Assembly (NCBI RefSeq): GCF_018223745.1
Contig: NZ_CP073653.1
Span: forward strand, 2,880,001 to 2,944,000
Direction of reading: 5' to 3'
DNA: 64,000 nucleotides
DNA from: Clostridium beijerinckii
GTDB taxonomy: Bacteria; Bacillota; Clostridia; Clostridiales; Clostridiaceae
How positions within the stretch are numbered: position 1 is the first letter of the stretch; each line of letters starts with the position of its first letter. Both the position numbers and the translations under genes were made by a program. This document shows, in pieces, positions 19,008 to 29,285 of the stretch. A model generated the notes under the pieces. It worked only from the letters and a program-made list of their open reading frames with translations, was not told where the DNA came from and did not search any database.

Positions 19008-21794
19008 TTATTTTAATTTTTTAGCTTCAGCAACTAATCTATATAGAGTGTTCATAGCTTCCATAGGATTTAAACTTAATATATCAACTTCGCTAACTTC
19101 TTTTAGAAATGCCTCTTTTTCTATAAAAGTAAAATCTAATTGCATATTGTTAGAAGAGTCCTTATTCTTATGTTTTTTAGATGAATTTTCAGTCTTTTCA
19201 TCAATTCTATGATCATCTTTATTACTTTCTGCTTTATCAAAAGAGTCTTTTGCTTCAACTTTTTCTATATATTCACTCTTACTTTCACAGGCTTTTTCAG
19301 TAATAGTAACTACATTATTGGCTTGATTTATATCTACAGCAACCTCATTTTCTATGATTTCAGTGTTTGTTACTTTGTGTATATCAAAATTATTTTCGCC
19401 TTCAAGTCCTAGAAGAATTTCTTTTGCTCTATTAATAACATCATCAGGAAGACCGGCAAGTTTTGCAACTTCTATACCGTATGACTCATCCGCACCGCCT
19501 TCGACTATCTTTCTTAAGAAGATTACACTATCTTTCATTTTCTTAACAGCTACAGAGTAATTCTTAACACCAGGTAAAACTCCTTCAAGTTTTACTAATT
19601 CATGATAGTGTGTTGCAAATAAAGTTTTGCATCTTAAATTTTCATTACCAGTTATGTATTCAATGACAGACCAAGCTATCGAAAGTCCATCATAAGTTGA
19701 TGTTCCACGCCCTACTTCATCTAATAATACTAGACTTTTAGAAGTTGCATTCTTAAGTATATTTGATACTTCCCACATTTCAACCATAAATGTGGATTTA
19801 CCACCAGCTAAATCATCAGAAGCTCCAATTCTAGTGAATATCTTATCGCAAATTGAAATATTAGCGCTAGAAGCTGGTACGAAAGATCCTATTTGGGCCA
19901 TTAACGTAATAAGGGCAACCTGTCTCATGTAGGTTGATTTACCTGCCATGTTAGGCCCAGTTATTAATAGCAATTCCTTATCACTTTGATTCAAGGTAGT
20001 ATTGTTGGAAACAAATTCACCTCTTCCAATTACCTTTTCAACAACTGGGTGCCTGCCATCTACTATTTTGATAATTCCATCTTCATTGATTTCAGGTTTT
20101 ATATAATCATTTTCAAGAGCGATTAATGCCAAGGTGGAAATACCATCTAGATTAGAAATTATTCTAGCACTTTTTTTTAGTCTTGCAATTTCCTTCTCAA
20201 TGGAATCTCTTATATCAGTGAATAAAGAATATTCTAAGTTTATAAGCTTCTCTTCTGCGCCTAGAATTTTATCTTCCATAATTTTAAGTTCTTCTGTTAT
20301 ATATCTCTCAGCGTTTGCAAGAGTTTGCTTTCTCACATACCTACCTTCTGGAATAGAATTATAATTTGATTTTGAAATTTCTATGTAATATCCAAATACT
20401 TTGTTATAACCTACCTTTAAAGATTTGATTCCGGTAAATTCTCTTTCACGATTTTCTAGAGCCGCAATCCATTCCTTACCATGAAGCTTTGACTGTCTTA
20501 ATTCATCAACTTCAGAATTATAACCATCTTTAATTATATTTCCTTCTTTTATACTTAAAGAGGGCTCTTCTTTAATGGAGGATTCAAGTAATTCTCTTAT
20601 GTCTGATAGTTCATCTAAATTTTCATAATATTCTTTTAGCAGTTCTGAATTAGCAGTTCCTAAAAGTTCTTTTATAGATGGTAATTTATCTAATGAAGCT
20701 TTAAGAGATAACATATCTTTTGCATTCACATTTTTATTTGAAATTTTACCGACAATTCTTTCTATATCATAAATATCTTTTAAAGAGCTTCTTAAATCCT
20801 CATTAAAACTAATTGAACTAAATGCTTCGCTAACACCACTTAGTCTTTTTTCTATTTCAGATTTAATAATTAACGGTTCTTCAATCCATTTTCTAATTGT
20901 TCTACCACCCATAGATGTAGCACTTTTATCAAGAACCCATAAAAGAGACCCTTTTTTGCTTTTCTCTCGTATACTTTCAGTAAGTTCTAAATTCCTTCTT
21001 GAATTTCCGTCGATTGTCATGTAATTAATTATTTCATATTGTTCTAGCAAATTTATATTAGTTAAACTCATTTTTTGAGTTTCATATATGTATTTAAGTA
21101 GTACTCTACTTGAAATTTCTCTTTCATTTACTAATCCGGAAACCTCTAAATCCGAAAATTGATCTATAATTTCTTCTTTTGATACGATAAATTCATTAAA
21201 GTCTTTCTCTGTAATAAGTGCAGTAGTTATACCCTTTATATCATCTATTAAAGATTGGCTAATGTTTTTATCTACTAAAATTTCTTTAGGTGCAACCTTT
21301 GAAATCTCGTCTAATAAGGTTATCTTTATATTATCAAAGGAAGTTGTTTTAAATTCGCCAGTACTTATATCCGAAACTGCTAAACCTATTTTTTCATCGC
21401 TTTCATATATAGTCATTAAATATGTATTATCATTTTCTAGAGAACTATTAGCATCTATGAATGTTCCTGGTGTAATTATTTTTACAACACCTCTTTTTAC
21501 AATTCCTTTTGCTTCCTTTGGATCTTCAAGCTGTTCACATATTGCTACCTTATACCCCTTATTAACAAGCCTTGGTATATATGCTGCTGCTGCATGATGT
21601 GGTATTCCACACATAGGAGCTCTTTCCTCAAGACCACAATTTTTTCCTGTAAGAACTAACTCAAGTTCTCTAGATACAGTTATTGCATCATCAAAGAACA
21701 TTTCGTAAAAATCACCTAATCTATAAAATAGAATACAATCACTGTATTCCTCCTTTGTTTTCATATATTCAACCATCATTGGCGTTAAAGCCAT
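19008..21794 (-). CDS. mutS: DNA mismatch repair protein MutS
   Basis: MutS recognises mispairs and recruits MutL. The mismatch-probing motif is GDFYEMF (residues about 27-33). The ABC-type ATPase shows the Walker [25 protein letters not shown] and ATHYHEL. At 928 residues it is longer than usual because of a charged, low-complexity insert (about 805-880, EIIENEV through [11 protein letters not shown]) before the C-terminal dimerisation segment. MQLDFTF inside the tail looks like a sliding-clamp-binding motif. Here mutS is about 3.7 kb from mutL rather than adjacent to it. Confidence 0.97.
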   Translation of the reverse strand: MALTPMMVEYMKTKEEYSDCILFYRLGDFYEMFFDDAITVSRELELVLTGKNCGLEERAPMCGIPHHAAAAYIPRLVNKGYKVAICEQLEDPKEAKGIVKRGVVKIITPGTFIDANSSLENDNTYLMTIYESDEKIGLAVSDISTGEFKTTSFDNIKITLLDEISKVAPKEILVDKNISQSLIDDIKGITTALITEKDFNEFIVSKEEIIDQFSDLEVSGLVNEREISSRVLLKYIYETQKMSLTNINLLEQYEIINYMTIDGNSRRNLELTESIREKSKKGSLLWVLDKSATSMGGRTIRKWIEEPLIIKSEIEKRLSGVSEAFSSISFNEDLRSSLKDIYDIERIVGKISNKNVNAKDMLSLKASLDKLPSIKELLGTANSELLKEYYENLDELSDIRELLESSIKEEPSLSIKEGNIIKDGYNSEVDELRQSKLHGKEWIAALENREREFTGIKSLKVGYNKVFGYYIEISKSNYNSIPEGRYVRKQTLANAERYITEELKIMEDKILGAEEKLINLEYSLFTDIRDSIEKEIARLKKSARIISNLDGISTLALIALENDYIKPEINEDGIIKIVDGRHPVVEKVIGRGEFVSNNTTLNQSDKELLLITGPNMAGKSTYMRQVALITLMAQIGSFVPASSANISICDKIFTRIGASDDLAGGKSTFMVEMWEVSNILKNATSKSLVLLDEVGRGTSTYDGLSIAWSVIEYITGNENLRCKTLFATHYHELVKLEGVLPGVKNYSVAVKKMKDSVIFLRKIVEGGADESYGIEVAKLAGLPDDVINRAKEILLGLEGENNFDIHKVTNTEIIENEVAVDINQANNVVTITEKACESKSEYIEKVEAKDSFDKAESNKDDHRIDEKTENSSKKHKNKDSSNNMQLDFTFIEKEAFLKEVSEVDILSLNPMEAMNTLYRLVAEAKKLK

Positions 21795-21894
21795 AATTAA
21801 TTTCCTCCTTTTTATGTAGCTAGGTTAAATTATTTCTCGACCTAGATTTATATATTTAATTTAAAGTAATATTTATATAAATTTCATTATACAT

Positions 21895-21940
21895 CTAAAA
21901 ATCCCTAGAACAATTATAACAATTATCTTAGAGATTTTCA
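21895..21940 (-). terminator. probable terminator after the acyltransferase gene
   Basis: AAATCCCTAGA pairs imperfectly with TCTTAGAGATTT, 40 nt past the acyltransferase stop. Confidence 0.45.
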
Positions 21941-21976
21941 TTAATATTTTATTTAACTGAAAATAGATATAAATAT

Positions 21977-22978
21977 TTATCTTAAAAGGATTTTTCTAAT
22001 TTTAGTTTTTCTTAAAATTGTAATTATTAATGCAGACAATAATAAAGAACAGATAAACCTAAGAAGTGTATTTGCAAAAAGTACTGGTATAAACATTGCA
22101 AGCCATATCATAACTATTTGATGAGAACAATATATTCCTAAGCTATATTCCCTACAGGCTTTAGAAACCTTAGTAGAAATATTTTTTGTGGAATTAATTG
22201 CCCAAATTAAGATTAAAGGGGCTGCAATTATTGATGATAGATACATATTAGCGTCCTTAGCAATTCCAGTTTTATTTAACACAAAGGTTTCAATTAAAAG
22301 TAATATAATTGAAAGTATACTTAATAATCCTGACTTTTGTATTTTTTCATTTAATTTATATTTGCTAACGATTGCACCTAAAGATACAAAAAGAATTGAT
22401 TCGGTAATGCCTATTTGTGGAAGCATAAATATTGAAGTATATCCGTTGATTAATGGATTTATAATAGTTTTTTCAAACAACCCATAATAGGTGTCTCCAG
22501 TTGTCCCAAATAGATATAATACAAATCCAATTATAAACAAGAAAAACAACTTGTCTCTTTTTAATAATGGAGAAATTATAAAGATAGTAATAATTAACGA
22601 AGATATATACCAAAGGCTTCCAGTGACCCCTGCAAATAATAATCTCTCAATAATTAAAATAGGTGGAGCACTTAAACTGCTTAAGACAAGTGGAAATAAA
22701 GCTATAATCTCAATAAGCACCCATAAAAAATAGATACGTAATAAATGCTTAATAGTTGATTTAGGCTCTTTTTCAGAACCAATTCTATTATATAAAAAGT
22801 AACCCGAAACCATAAAGAAAAATGGCACAGCGAGTCTAGCAATACCCATACTAGTAGCAATCCATAAGTCATCATTTATGGATTTGAAAGCCATTGTATG
22901 AATTGATACAACTGCAATTGCAAAAACTAAACGTAATACATCAACCATTCCATAATGAATATCATTTTTTGATTCCAT
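21977..22978 (-). CDS. membrane acyltransferase, family 3 (OafA/WecH-like)
   Basis: The 333-residue protein has about ten predicted transmembrane helices. The N-terminal segment VLRLVFAIAVVSIHTMAF contains the His of the acyltransferase-3 family, and ARLAVPFFFMVSGYFLY is the family's second block. Such enzymes O-acylate cell-surface sugars or peptidoglycan; similar domains form the N-terminal half of VanT-type racemases. The substrate is unknown. It is preceded by a 16-codon ORF with a strong ribosome site and a hairpin, which may act as a leader. Confidence 0.82.
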   Translation of the reverse strand: MESKNDIHYGMVDVLRLVFAIAVVSIHTMAFKSINDDLWIATSMGIARLAVPFFFMVSGYFLYNRIGSEKEPKSTIKHLLRIYFLWVLIEIIALFPLVLSSLSAPPILIIERLLFAGVTGSLWYISSLIITIFIISPLLKRDKLFFLFIIGFVLYLFGTTGDTYYGLFEKTIINPLINGYTSIFMLPQIGITESILFVSLGAIVSKYKLNEKIQKSGLLSILSIILLLIETFVLNKTGIAKDANMYLSSIIAAPLILIWAINSTKNISTKVSKACREYSLGIYCSHQIVMIWLAMFIPVLFANTLLRFICSLLLSALIITILRKTKIRKILLR

Positions 22979-23013
22979 ATCACAACACTCTCCCTGAATA
23001 TATTAATATTTTA

Positions 23014-23045
23014 GAGTAGGCACTTAGAATTTTAAATGCCTACTC
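23014..23045 (-). promoter_or_regulatory. hairpin between tiny ORF and acyltransferase
   Basis: GAGTAGGCA pairs with TGCCTACTC, a perfect 9-bp stem that covers the stop codon of the 16-codon ORF. On the minus strand it is followed by TAAAATATT rather than a clean T tract, so it could be an attenuator or a weak terminator. Confidence 0.45.
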
Positions 23046-23090
23046 ATTAAAATCATCATAAATTACATATGCATCTTCTTGATTGCTCAT
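23040..23090 (-). CDS. 16-codon ORF, possible leader peptide
   Basis: The ORF reads MSNQEDAYVIYDDFNE. Its ATG is preceded 7 nt upstream by TAGGAGG, one of the best ribosome sites in the region, which is why it is listed despite its length. It ends inside a hairpin 61 nt before the acyltransferase start. It may be a translated leader or a free small peptide. It has no run of a regulatory amino acid. Confidence 0.45.
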   Translation of the reverse strand: MSNQEDAYVIYDDFNE

Positions 23091-23250
23091 TTTTTTACCT
23101 CCTACTTACTTATATAAATATAGTAGTACAAGTAATAAGCCTTAGTTACATAAAACCTCTGAATTATACACTTTTAAAGCTCAAACGTCACTTAAGCTAA
23201 ATTAGAGAAAAGTATATATCCTAATACCGTGACAACAAAAAATTATATTA

Positions 23251-23303
23251 ATATAAAAAATACACCAAGTTAAATCCAAGAAATCTGAATTCAACGTGGT
23301 GCA
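23251..23303 (-). terminator. terminator after gapN
   Basis: CACCACGTTGAATT pairs imperfectly with ATTTAACTTGGTG, and ATTTTTTATATT follows on the minus strand. Confidence 0.6.
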
Positions 23304-23411
23304 TTTTCTCTATATAGTGATTGTTATAAGATTTTATCATTTTATTTTATATCAACGCAACAAATCTCAAATAATTAAAAGTAGCTAATAATTTGTTGAA
23401 ACTTTATGTGT

Positions 23412-24872
23412 CTATCTTACTAAATTTATTACTGTTGCTTTAGGTCTAGACATAGATTCAATTGAATATCTTATTCCTTGAGTTCCTATTCCAGAAGCTT
23501 TAACTCCTAGGAATGGGAAATGGTCTGGACCTCTCTCTGTTTTATTATTTACTTGTACTGTACCTACCTCTAATCTGTCAGCTACATAAAATGCATCATC
23601 AATATTTTCTGTAAATACTGCACTTTGAAGTCCGTATTCTGATTTATTCGCTATCTCAATAGCTTCATCTTTGTCTTTTACTCTTATTATTGGAAGAACT
23701 GGTCCAAAAGGCTCTTCCCATGCAAGCCTCATATCAGTAGTAACATTATCAAAAAGTGTTGGGTATATTAAATTACCTTCTCTATTTCCACCAACAATTA
23801 GATCTGCACCTTTATCTTTAGCATCATCTATTAATTCCATAACATAATCAGCCGCTTTAGTACTAATTAATGGTACAATATCTACATCTTTTTCTAATGG
23901 ATTTCCGACCACAAGTTTATTCATTTTCTCTTTAACTTTAGAAATTAATTTATCAGCAACTTTTTCTAATACTAAAATTCTTTTTACTGCAGTACATCTT
24001 TGGCCTGAGTATGAGTAACCACCTGCTACAATATTATTGGCTGCAAGCTCTAAGTCCGCATCTTCTAAAACTATAGCGGCATCTTTTCCACCTAACTCCA
24101 TTAAAAGTGGTACCATGCTAGTTAGTTTTGAAATTCTAACACCAACGTCTGTACTTCCAGTGAAATTAATAAAGTTTACGCCTTTATGAGTAACTGCGTA
24201 ATCTCCTATTTCGCTTCCTCTACCTGTGATTGTATTTAATACCCCATTTGGTACTCCTGCTTCTTGAAAAACTTTTGCTAAGTATAAACCACATAGGCTA
24301 CCTTGAGTAGCAGGCTTTAATACTAATGAGTTTCCTACAATTATTGCAGGCGCTATCTTTGATGCTGATAGGTTTATTGGGTAATTAAATGGAGATATTG
24401 CAAGAACTACTCCTAATGGCTCTCTATTTACAACTGAGATTTTATTTCTTTTAAATCCAGGGAAAGTATCGCCTGGTATACTTTCACCAGACATATTCTT
24501 AGCTGTATCAGCAGTGAATCTTATAAAATCTGCTGTTCTATGAATTTCAGACTTTGAGCTCTTTCTGTCTTTACCAATTTCTCTGACCATAATATCAACA
24601 ATTTCATCAGTTCTTTCAACTAAAATATCAGCAGCTTTATATAAAATCTCGGCTCTTTCACTCATTGGAACTTTACTCCATTTTTTTTGGCCCTCTTTTG
24701 CAATACTTATTACATTATCAACATCTTCCTTTGTCATAGCAGGAACTGTGCCAATTAATGAATTATCAAGTGGCGAATAGATTTCAATTACTTTGTTATC
24801 TTTACTACCAACCCATTCACCATTTATTAAATTTTTAAAGTTATTATTTTCGCATTTTATACAATTAAACAT
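23412..24872 (-). CDS. gapN: NADP-dependent (non-phosphorylating) glyceraldehyde-3-phosphate dehydrogenase
   Basis: GapN oxidises glyceraldehyde-3-phosphate to 3-phosphoglycerate and makes NADPH without ATP; some clostridia use it as an NADPH source. The 486-residue protein is an aldehyde dehydrogenase with the cofactor Lys in LVLKPATQGS, the general base in ELGGKDAAIV and the catalytic Cys in SGQRCTAVKR. The C-terminal block ERGPDHFPFLGVKASGIGTQ is characteristic of GapN rather than other ALDHs. A generic succinate-semialdehyde-type ALDH is the less likely alternative. It is monocistronic. Confidence 0.88.
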   Translation of the reverse strand: MFNCIKCENNNFKNLINGEWVGSKDNKVIEIYSPLDNSLIGTVPAMTKEDVDNVISIAKEGQKKWSKVPMSERAEILYKAADILVERTDEIVDIMVREIGKDRKSSKSEIHRTADFIRFTADTAKNMSGESIPGDTFPGFKRNKISVVNREPLGVVLAISPFNYPINLSASKIAPAIIVGNSLVLKPATQGSLCGLYLAKVFQEAGVPNGVLNTITGRGSEIGDYAVTHKGVNFINFTGSTDVGVRISKLTSMVPLLMELGGKDAAIVLEDADLELAANNIVAGGYSYSGQRCTAVKRILVLEKVADKLISKVKEKMNKLVVGNPLEKDVDIVPLISTKAADYVMELIDDAKDKGADLIVGGNREGNLIYPTLFDNVTTDMRLAWEEPFGPVLPIIRVKDKDEAIEIANKSEYGLQSAVFTENIDDAFYVADRLEVGTVQVNNKTERGPDHFPFLGVKASGIGTQGIRYSIESMSRPKATVINLVR

Positions 24873-25140
24873 TCCTTCACCTCTTTAATACAATTTACTA
24901 ATTAATATTAATTATCATTTAATAATATAATATACTAATTCTTATATTATATCCAGATAAATTAATAAAATTTAATAATTAATATATTTTTCTTCTTGAA
25001 AATACAGCTTAGTGTTATAAAGTATGGAATATAAAAAATTACTTCTTATGAATTTTATGAAAAATTTAAGATTAAAATTCATATTAATTAAAACTTTAAG
25101 AATATCTAATGCCTTTTGGTATAAAGCCTATAGAAAATAG

Positions 25141-25920
25141 TTATTTTAACCTGTTATCTTTAGTAAAAAATGTTCTATATCCAAGGGTTACAAACAAGAC
25201 AGTGGACACAGCGGTACTGCCTAATATAGCAAGCATTATACCAATTTGATATTTTATTGCAGTGATAGGAAATGTTCCAGAAAGAATCTGTCCTGTCATC
25301 ATTCCTGGTAGAGATACAATTCCCATAGTTAGCATATTATTCATAGTTGGAAGTATGGCGCTATCGAAAGCATTATTAACAATTTGTCTAGTGGCATCAA
25401 GTGTGCTTGCACCAAGCATTAACGAATTTTCTATTTCAATTCTTTTATCTTCAAAATCACTACATAGTTTATTTGCACCTAGTGCAATACCTGTCATGCT
25501 GTTACCAACAATCATACCTGAAATAGGAATAAAATATTGAGGATTGAACCATGGGCGAACACTAAGAACAACTATTATAAAGAAAGCTGCAGTCAAAAGA
25601 GCTCCAAAGGTCATTGAAATAGCAATTATACTTTTTAATTCCTTTGACATTTGAACTTTAACTCTTTTTATTGAATTATAAATTGCAAAAGAAATCATAA
25701 TTATAATCATAAAAGAAGTTAACCACCAACTTGGATTATTAAATACGAACATGAGAACATAGCCCATTATAGTAAGTTGTATTGTCATTCTAGTTGAAGC
25801 AATCAATATTTGTTTTTCTCTTTTGATGCCTCTTGATTTAAAAATAATAAGCATTATTAGTACAAAAACATAAGCAATTGAAAGTTGGAAGACTGATAGA
25901 TTCATTACTGCATTATTCAT
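25141..25920 (-). CDS. fetB: FetB-type ABC transporter permease
   Basis: The 259-residue protein has about six transmembrane helices and the FetB/UPF0014 landmarks: LIASTRMTIQLTIMGYVL, ISGMIVGNSMTGIALGANKL, and LMLGASTLDATRQIV with LPGMMTGQILSGTFP. FetAB in E. coli exports iron. The first codons overlap the 3' end of the ATPase gene by 8 nt, so the two are translationally coupled. Confidence 0.88.
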   Translation of the reverse strand: MNNAVMNLSVFQLSIAYVFVLIMLIIFKSRGIKREKQILIASTRMTIQLTIMGYVLMFVFNNPSWWLTSFMIIIMISFAIYNSIKRVKVQMSKELKSIIAISMTFGALLTAAFFIIVVLSVRPWFNPQYFIPISGMIVGNSMTGIALGANKLCSDFEDKRIEIENSLMLGASTLDATRQIVNNAFDSAILPTMNNMLTMGIVSLPGMMTGQILSGTFPITAIKYQIGIMLAILGSTAVSTVLFVTLGYRTFFTKDNRLK

Positions 25921-26548
25921 AATAAGATTTCACAACCTCTCCATTTTCAATCCTAACTATTGAATTGTTATATTTCTGCGCTATTTGCTCTGAATGAGTG
26001 ATCATTATAAGTTCCTTATTGTTTTCTAACACAAACTTTGAAAAATTATCTATTATAAATTGCTCAGTATCTTTGTCTAGTGCAGCTGAAGGCTCGTCTA
26101 ACAAATATGTATCAGCATCCATTAACATTACTCTAGCTAGGCATAGTCGTTGTTTCTCTCCTCCAGAAAGGTTACCACATCCATCAGTGAGTTTTTTATT
26201 AAGTTCCACTCTTTCAAGAATTTCTTTCATTCTACTCTTTGATGCAGGAAGTTTTTTTGAAAATTCCAATCCAATTTGGAGATTGTCTTCTATATTACCA
26301 CTATAAATAACTGGAGTTTGACCTAACATAACTACATTTCTACGTAATATTATTGTATCAATTTTAGAAATATCTTTATTATTATAAAGTATAACTCCAT
26401 CATCGGGTACATTTAGACGGTTTAACATGCGAAGTAAAGTTGTCTTTCCACTACCAGAAGGCCCTACAACACATGTAATTGGTTTATCTATATTTAGAAA
26501 TTTGATATCTAATATATTTCTAAATTTTATATTTCTAATTTCAAACAT
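25913..26548 (-). CDS. fetA: FetA-type ABC transporter ATPase
   Basis: The 211-residue ATPase shows the Walker A GPSGSGKTTLL, the Q-loop MLGQTPVIYSG, the signature LSGGEKQRLCLARVML and the Walker B TYLLDEPSAALD, then the switch His in MITHSE. It is first in the fetAB pair and should drive metal export. The assignment to FetA comes mainly from its FetB-like partner. Confidence 0.87.
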   Translation of the reverse strand: MFEIRNIKFRNILDIKFLNIDKPITCVVGPSGSGKTTLLRMLNRLNVPDDGVILYNNKDISKIDTIILRRNVVMLGQTPVIYSGNIEDNLQIGLEFSKKLPASKSRMKEILERVELNKKLTDGCGNLSGGEKQRLCLARVMLMDADTYLLDEPSAALDKDTEQFIIDNFSKFVLENNKELIMITHSEQIAQKYNNSIVRIENGEVVKSYYE

Positions 26549-26637
26549 ATTAATTCACTTCCTAACTATATAGCTTTTGTAATCATTTCTGCACATATCA
26601 TTCAAATTGATTGATGACATAAACTTAGTATAAGTAA

Positions 26638-26678
26638 AAAAACCTTGTAACAATTATACCAATAATTACAAGGTTTTT
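26638..26678 (-). terminator. terminator after the UvrD/LexA-like fusion gene
   Basis: A perfect 13-bp stem (26638-26650 with 26666-26678) ends in a T run on the minus strand. Confidence 0.75.
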
Positions 26679-26686
26679 CACTAAAT

Positions 26687-28225
26687 CTATGAATTTTTAA
26701 TAAGCCCAATAGCTACACCTAAAACGTTAAATTGTTGATCATCTATAATAATTGGCTGATATTTGTCGTTCTCAGGTATAAGAGCAATTTTACCATCAAT
26801 AACTTTATACGTCTTAAGCGTTGCTTCACCTTCAATATCAACAGCAACAATATCCTTAATACGTGGCATATTCTGCTTACTTATTACTACATAATCTCCA
26901 TCATAAATATTTTTATTTATCATGGAATCACCTTTAACTTTAAGCATAAAAACATCTTTTGAAGTTCTTATCCAATCCTTTGGTAATGAGTAGCTATCCT
27001 CAATATATTCATTAATTAAAATTGGATTACCCGCTGCAATCTCATTAAATACAGGAATATTTACTACGTCGTCTACTTTTTCTTCAAAATTGTTATAATC
27101 TACATATATTTCATCTACTGATCCTGAATCTTTTATAAATCTATGAGATATATTTCTCTTTAAATCTATATATTCTATAGACCCTAATGTAAGAGATGAA
27201 CTTTGTAATGAATTCTTATTAGTCTCATTTTTTTGAATCAACTTATCACTGCTATCTACAAATTTTTCGATATCTTCAACTTCTATTTCCTTGTAAGATT
27301 CATTCAAAGAAATACATTTTCCCTTCATATCATATCCTAAACTAGAAAAGTGGCGTCCCTTTACAAGCCAAGCATTAGGAATAGCGGTTTCAAAAGTATC
27401 CATAATAAATGTTATACTAGAATAAGATTTTTCATTATATATTGATTTAACTAATTCTAATTGAACTTTCGTAAGTTGTTGGCTATTATCTATGAATATA
27501 TGGGTATAATTAATTATTGGAGCTTTTTTTGCTTCATTTAAAGCTAAAAGTTCCATGTCTTGAGCATCTACTTTATTAAGTTTTCTTAAGTTATTAGTAT
27601 ATTCTTCTAAAACTTCAAAGATAGCTTGTCTTTGCTTAGAGTTTCTTCTAAGAATTTTAGATATCTCAGTGTTCAAATTATTAATTCTACCAACTCTATT
27701 AGCGCTTTGATACTCTTCAAGTTTTAAATAATTACATGATTTAATCCATTTAATCTCGTCTTTTATGAATTCAATATGATCTAAATTTAATATATTCGGT
27801 TTTTTCTTTTCGTATCCTTTTGACACTATAAGTATTGCATCTTTAAGCTCAGCTTCACGTTCTTCAAAAGATGCCAAAGTAAGATTTATATTATTATTTT
27901 TTACATATTTATTTAAATAATAAGAGACTAAAGAATCTATTGTCCTTATTTCTAATTTATCACTATTATCTTCATCAAAGAAGCTATTTTGATGATATTT
28001 TTCACCTTCAATATTTCTATAGACAGAATAAAAATAATCATAATATTCTTCGTTACAAGCTGCGACAAGTATTTTATCATCCTTAGATATACAATAATTA
28101 TTAAGTAGTGATGGAATCTTATGTATAAATGCAGTAGTCTTTCCAGAACCTTTTGGACCTTTTATTAATAGATGACCATTTGGCTTATTATTAATTATCT
28201 TTTTTTGTTTTTTGCCAAATTCCAT
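26687..28225 (-). CDS. fusion of degenerate UvrD-type ATPase half and LexA-type S24 peptidase domain
   Basis: Residues 1-300 resemble the N-terminal half of superfamily 1 helicases. There is a Q-motif-like KKQKKIIN, the Walker A GPKGSGKTT (23-31) and TIDSLVSYYL in the place of the TFHS motif. The Walker B region reads IFIDNSQQ, so the catalytic Glu of the usual DEAQ/DEYQ is missing. Helicase motifs IV-VI are absent. Residues 387-512 are a full LexA/UmuD fold: scissile Ala398-Gly399 (AAGNP), Ser434 (KGDSM), Lys471 (ATLKTY), with 37 residues between Ser and Lys as in LexA. No winged-helix DNA-binding domain is present. It may be a RecA-responsive self-cleaving ATPase, which is inference. It is monocistronic with a good promoter. 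Confidence 0.85.
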   Translation of the reverse strand: MEFGKKQKKIINNKPNGHLLIKGPKGSGKTTAFIHKIPSLLNNYCISKDDKILVAACNEEYYDYFYSVYRNIEGEKYHQNSFFDEDNSDKLEIRTIDSLVSYYLNKYVKNNNINLTLASFEEREAELKDAILIVSKGYEKKKPNILNLDHIEFIKDEIKWIKSCNYLKLEEYQSANRVGRINNLNTEISKILRRNSKQRQAIFEVLEEYTNNLRKLNKVDAQDMELLALNEAKKAPIINYTHIFIDNSQQLTKVQLELVKSIYNEKSYSSITFIMDTFETAIPNAWLVKGRHFSSLGYDMKGKCISLNESYKEIEVEDIEKFVDSSDKLIQKNETNKNSLQSSSLTLGSIEYIDLKRNISHRFIKDSGSVDEIYVDYNNFEEKVDDVVNIPVFNEIAAGNPILINEYIEDSYSLPKDWIRTSKDVFMLKVKGDSMINKNIYDGDYVVISKQNMPRIKDIVAVDIEGEATLKTYKVIDGKIALIPENDKYQPIIIDDQQFNVLGVAIGLIKNS

Positions 28226-28293
28226 ATTTCTCCCCTCCTTTTTTCATTGAATTTCACTTTATAAATCGAACATGAATTCTTAATTATTTTGTA

Positions 28294-28323
28294 ATTATAC
28301 TATACTTAATAGCTGTATGTAAA
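28294..28323 (-). promoter_or_regulatory. vegetative promoter of the fusion gene
   Basis: On the minus strand TTTACA, an 18-nt spacer (or TTACAT with 17) and TATAAT stand about 70 nt before the start. A GAAC-N4-ATTC half-matching SOS box (28268-28279) lies just downstream; with one mismatch it is weak evidence for LexA control. Confidence 0.55.
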
Positions 28324-28478
28324 GTTTAGAGAAGTAACGTAAATTTGTTTGTCGATTATCGAAAAATCTTTAATTAGCTGGTCAAACATTGTATTAATCT
28401 TATAAAATAGTTATAATAAACAAAGTAAAATAAGGCAATTTAAATATGGATATACAAACGAAAAAGGAAGGTGACATA

Positions 28479-29267
28479 ATGGAATCCAATATTATATTTT
28501 TTGATATTGATGGAACATTATTTAATGAAAAGACTTATACAGTCCCTAACAGTGCTAAGGCGGCTCTAAAAAAAGCACAAGAAAATGGACATCTAATCTT
28601 CATTAATACAGGGAGAACAATTATAGGCATAGATGATTGTGTCAAAGAACTAAATTTTGATGGTTATGTTTGTGGATGTGGAACTTACATAGAATTTAAA
28701 AATAAAGAAATACTACATAGAAATCTTGGAATAGATTTATCAAAAGAAATTGTAGCCAAGCTTCGCAAATATAATATCGATGCTATATTAGAGGGTAAGA
28801 ATGACATTTATTACGATACTAATATACATTCTAAAGAAGTTCTTAGAATCAAAGAACGTCACATAAGGGAAGGATTTTATAAAGGTAAAACTTTTGATGA
28901 TACTGAAATTAACTTTGATAAATTTGTAATTTGGACTAATGAAAATAGTGATTTTGAAAGCTTTCATAACGAATTCAAAAGTTTATTTGAATTTATCCAT
29001 CGTGGTGAAGGCTTTTATGAATTAGTTCCTTTAGGATTCTCTAAAGCATCAGGTATAGAATACTTAATAAATTATTTAGACATTCATCACGAAAACACAT
29101 ATGCTATTGGTGATAGTACAAATGATCTATCTATGCTTAAATATGTGAAAAACAGTATTGCTATGGGAAATAGTACTCCATTATTATTTGACTTAGTATC
29201 ATTTGTAACAAAGGATATTGAGGATGATGGAATTAAATATGCTTTAAAACACTACAATATTATATAG
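28479..29267 (+). CDS. HAD-superfamily hydrolase, Cof type
   Basis: The start is placed at the ATG at 28479, which follows GGAAGGTG; the in-frame ATG at 28446 has no ribosome site. The 262-residue protein has the nucleophile motif FFDIDGTLFN, motif II INTGRT and the metal-binding end GDSTNDLSML. The large C2-type cap between them marks it as a Cof/IIB enzyme, acting probably on a sugar phosphate or nucleotide. It is monocistronic and its role is not tied to its neighbours. Confidence 0.88.
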   Translation: MESNIIFFDIDGTLFNEKTYTVPNSAKAALKKAQENGHLIFINTGRTIIGIDDCVKELNFDGYVCGCGTYIEFKNKEILHRNLGIDLSKEIVAKLRKYNIDAILEGKNDIYYDTNIHSKEVLRIKERHIREGFYKGKTFDDTEINFDKFVIWTNENSDFESFHNEFKSLFEFIHRGEGFYELVPLGFSKASGIEYLINYLDIHHENTYAIGDSTNDLSMLKYVKNSIAMGNSTPLLFDLVSFVTKDIEDDGIKYALKHYNII

Positions 29268-29285
29268 AAAATTATTTATTTTTAG

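Noticed and set aside
28268..28279. LexA operator upstream of the UvrD/LexA-like fusion
   Set aside because: GAACATGAATTC has one mismatch to GAAC-N4-GTTC. Sites with one mismatch are expected many times by chance in such AT-rich DNA, so it is mentioned only as weak support.
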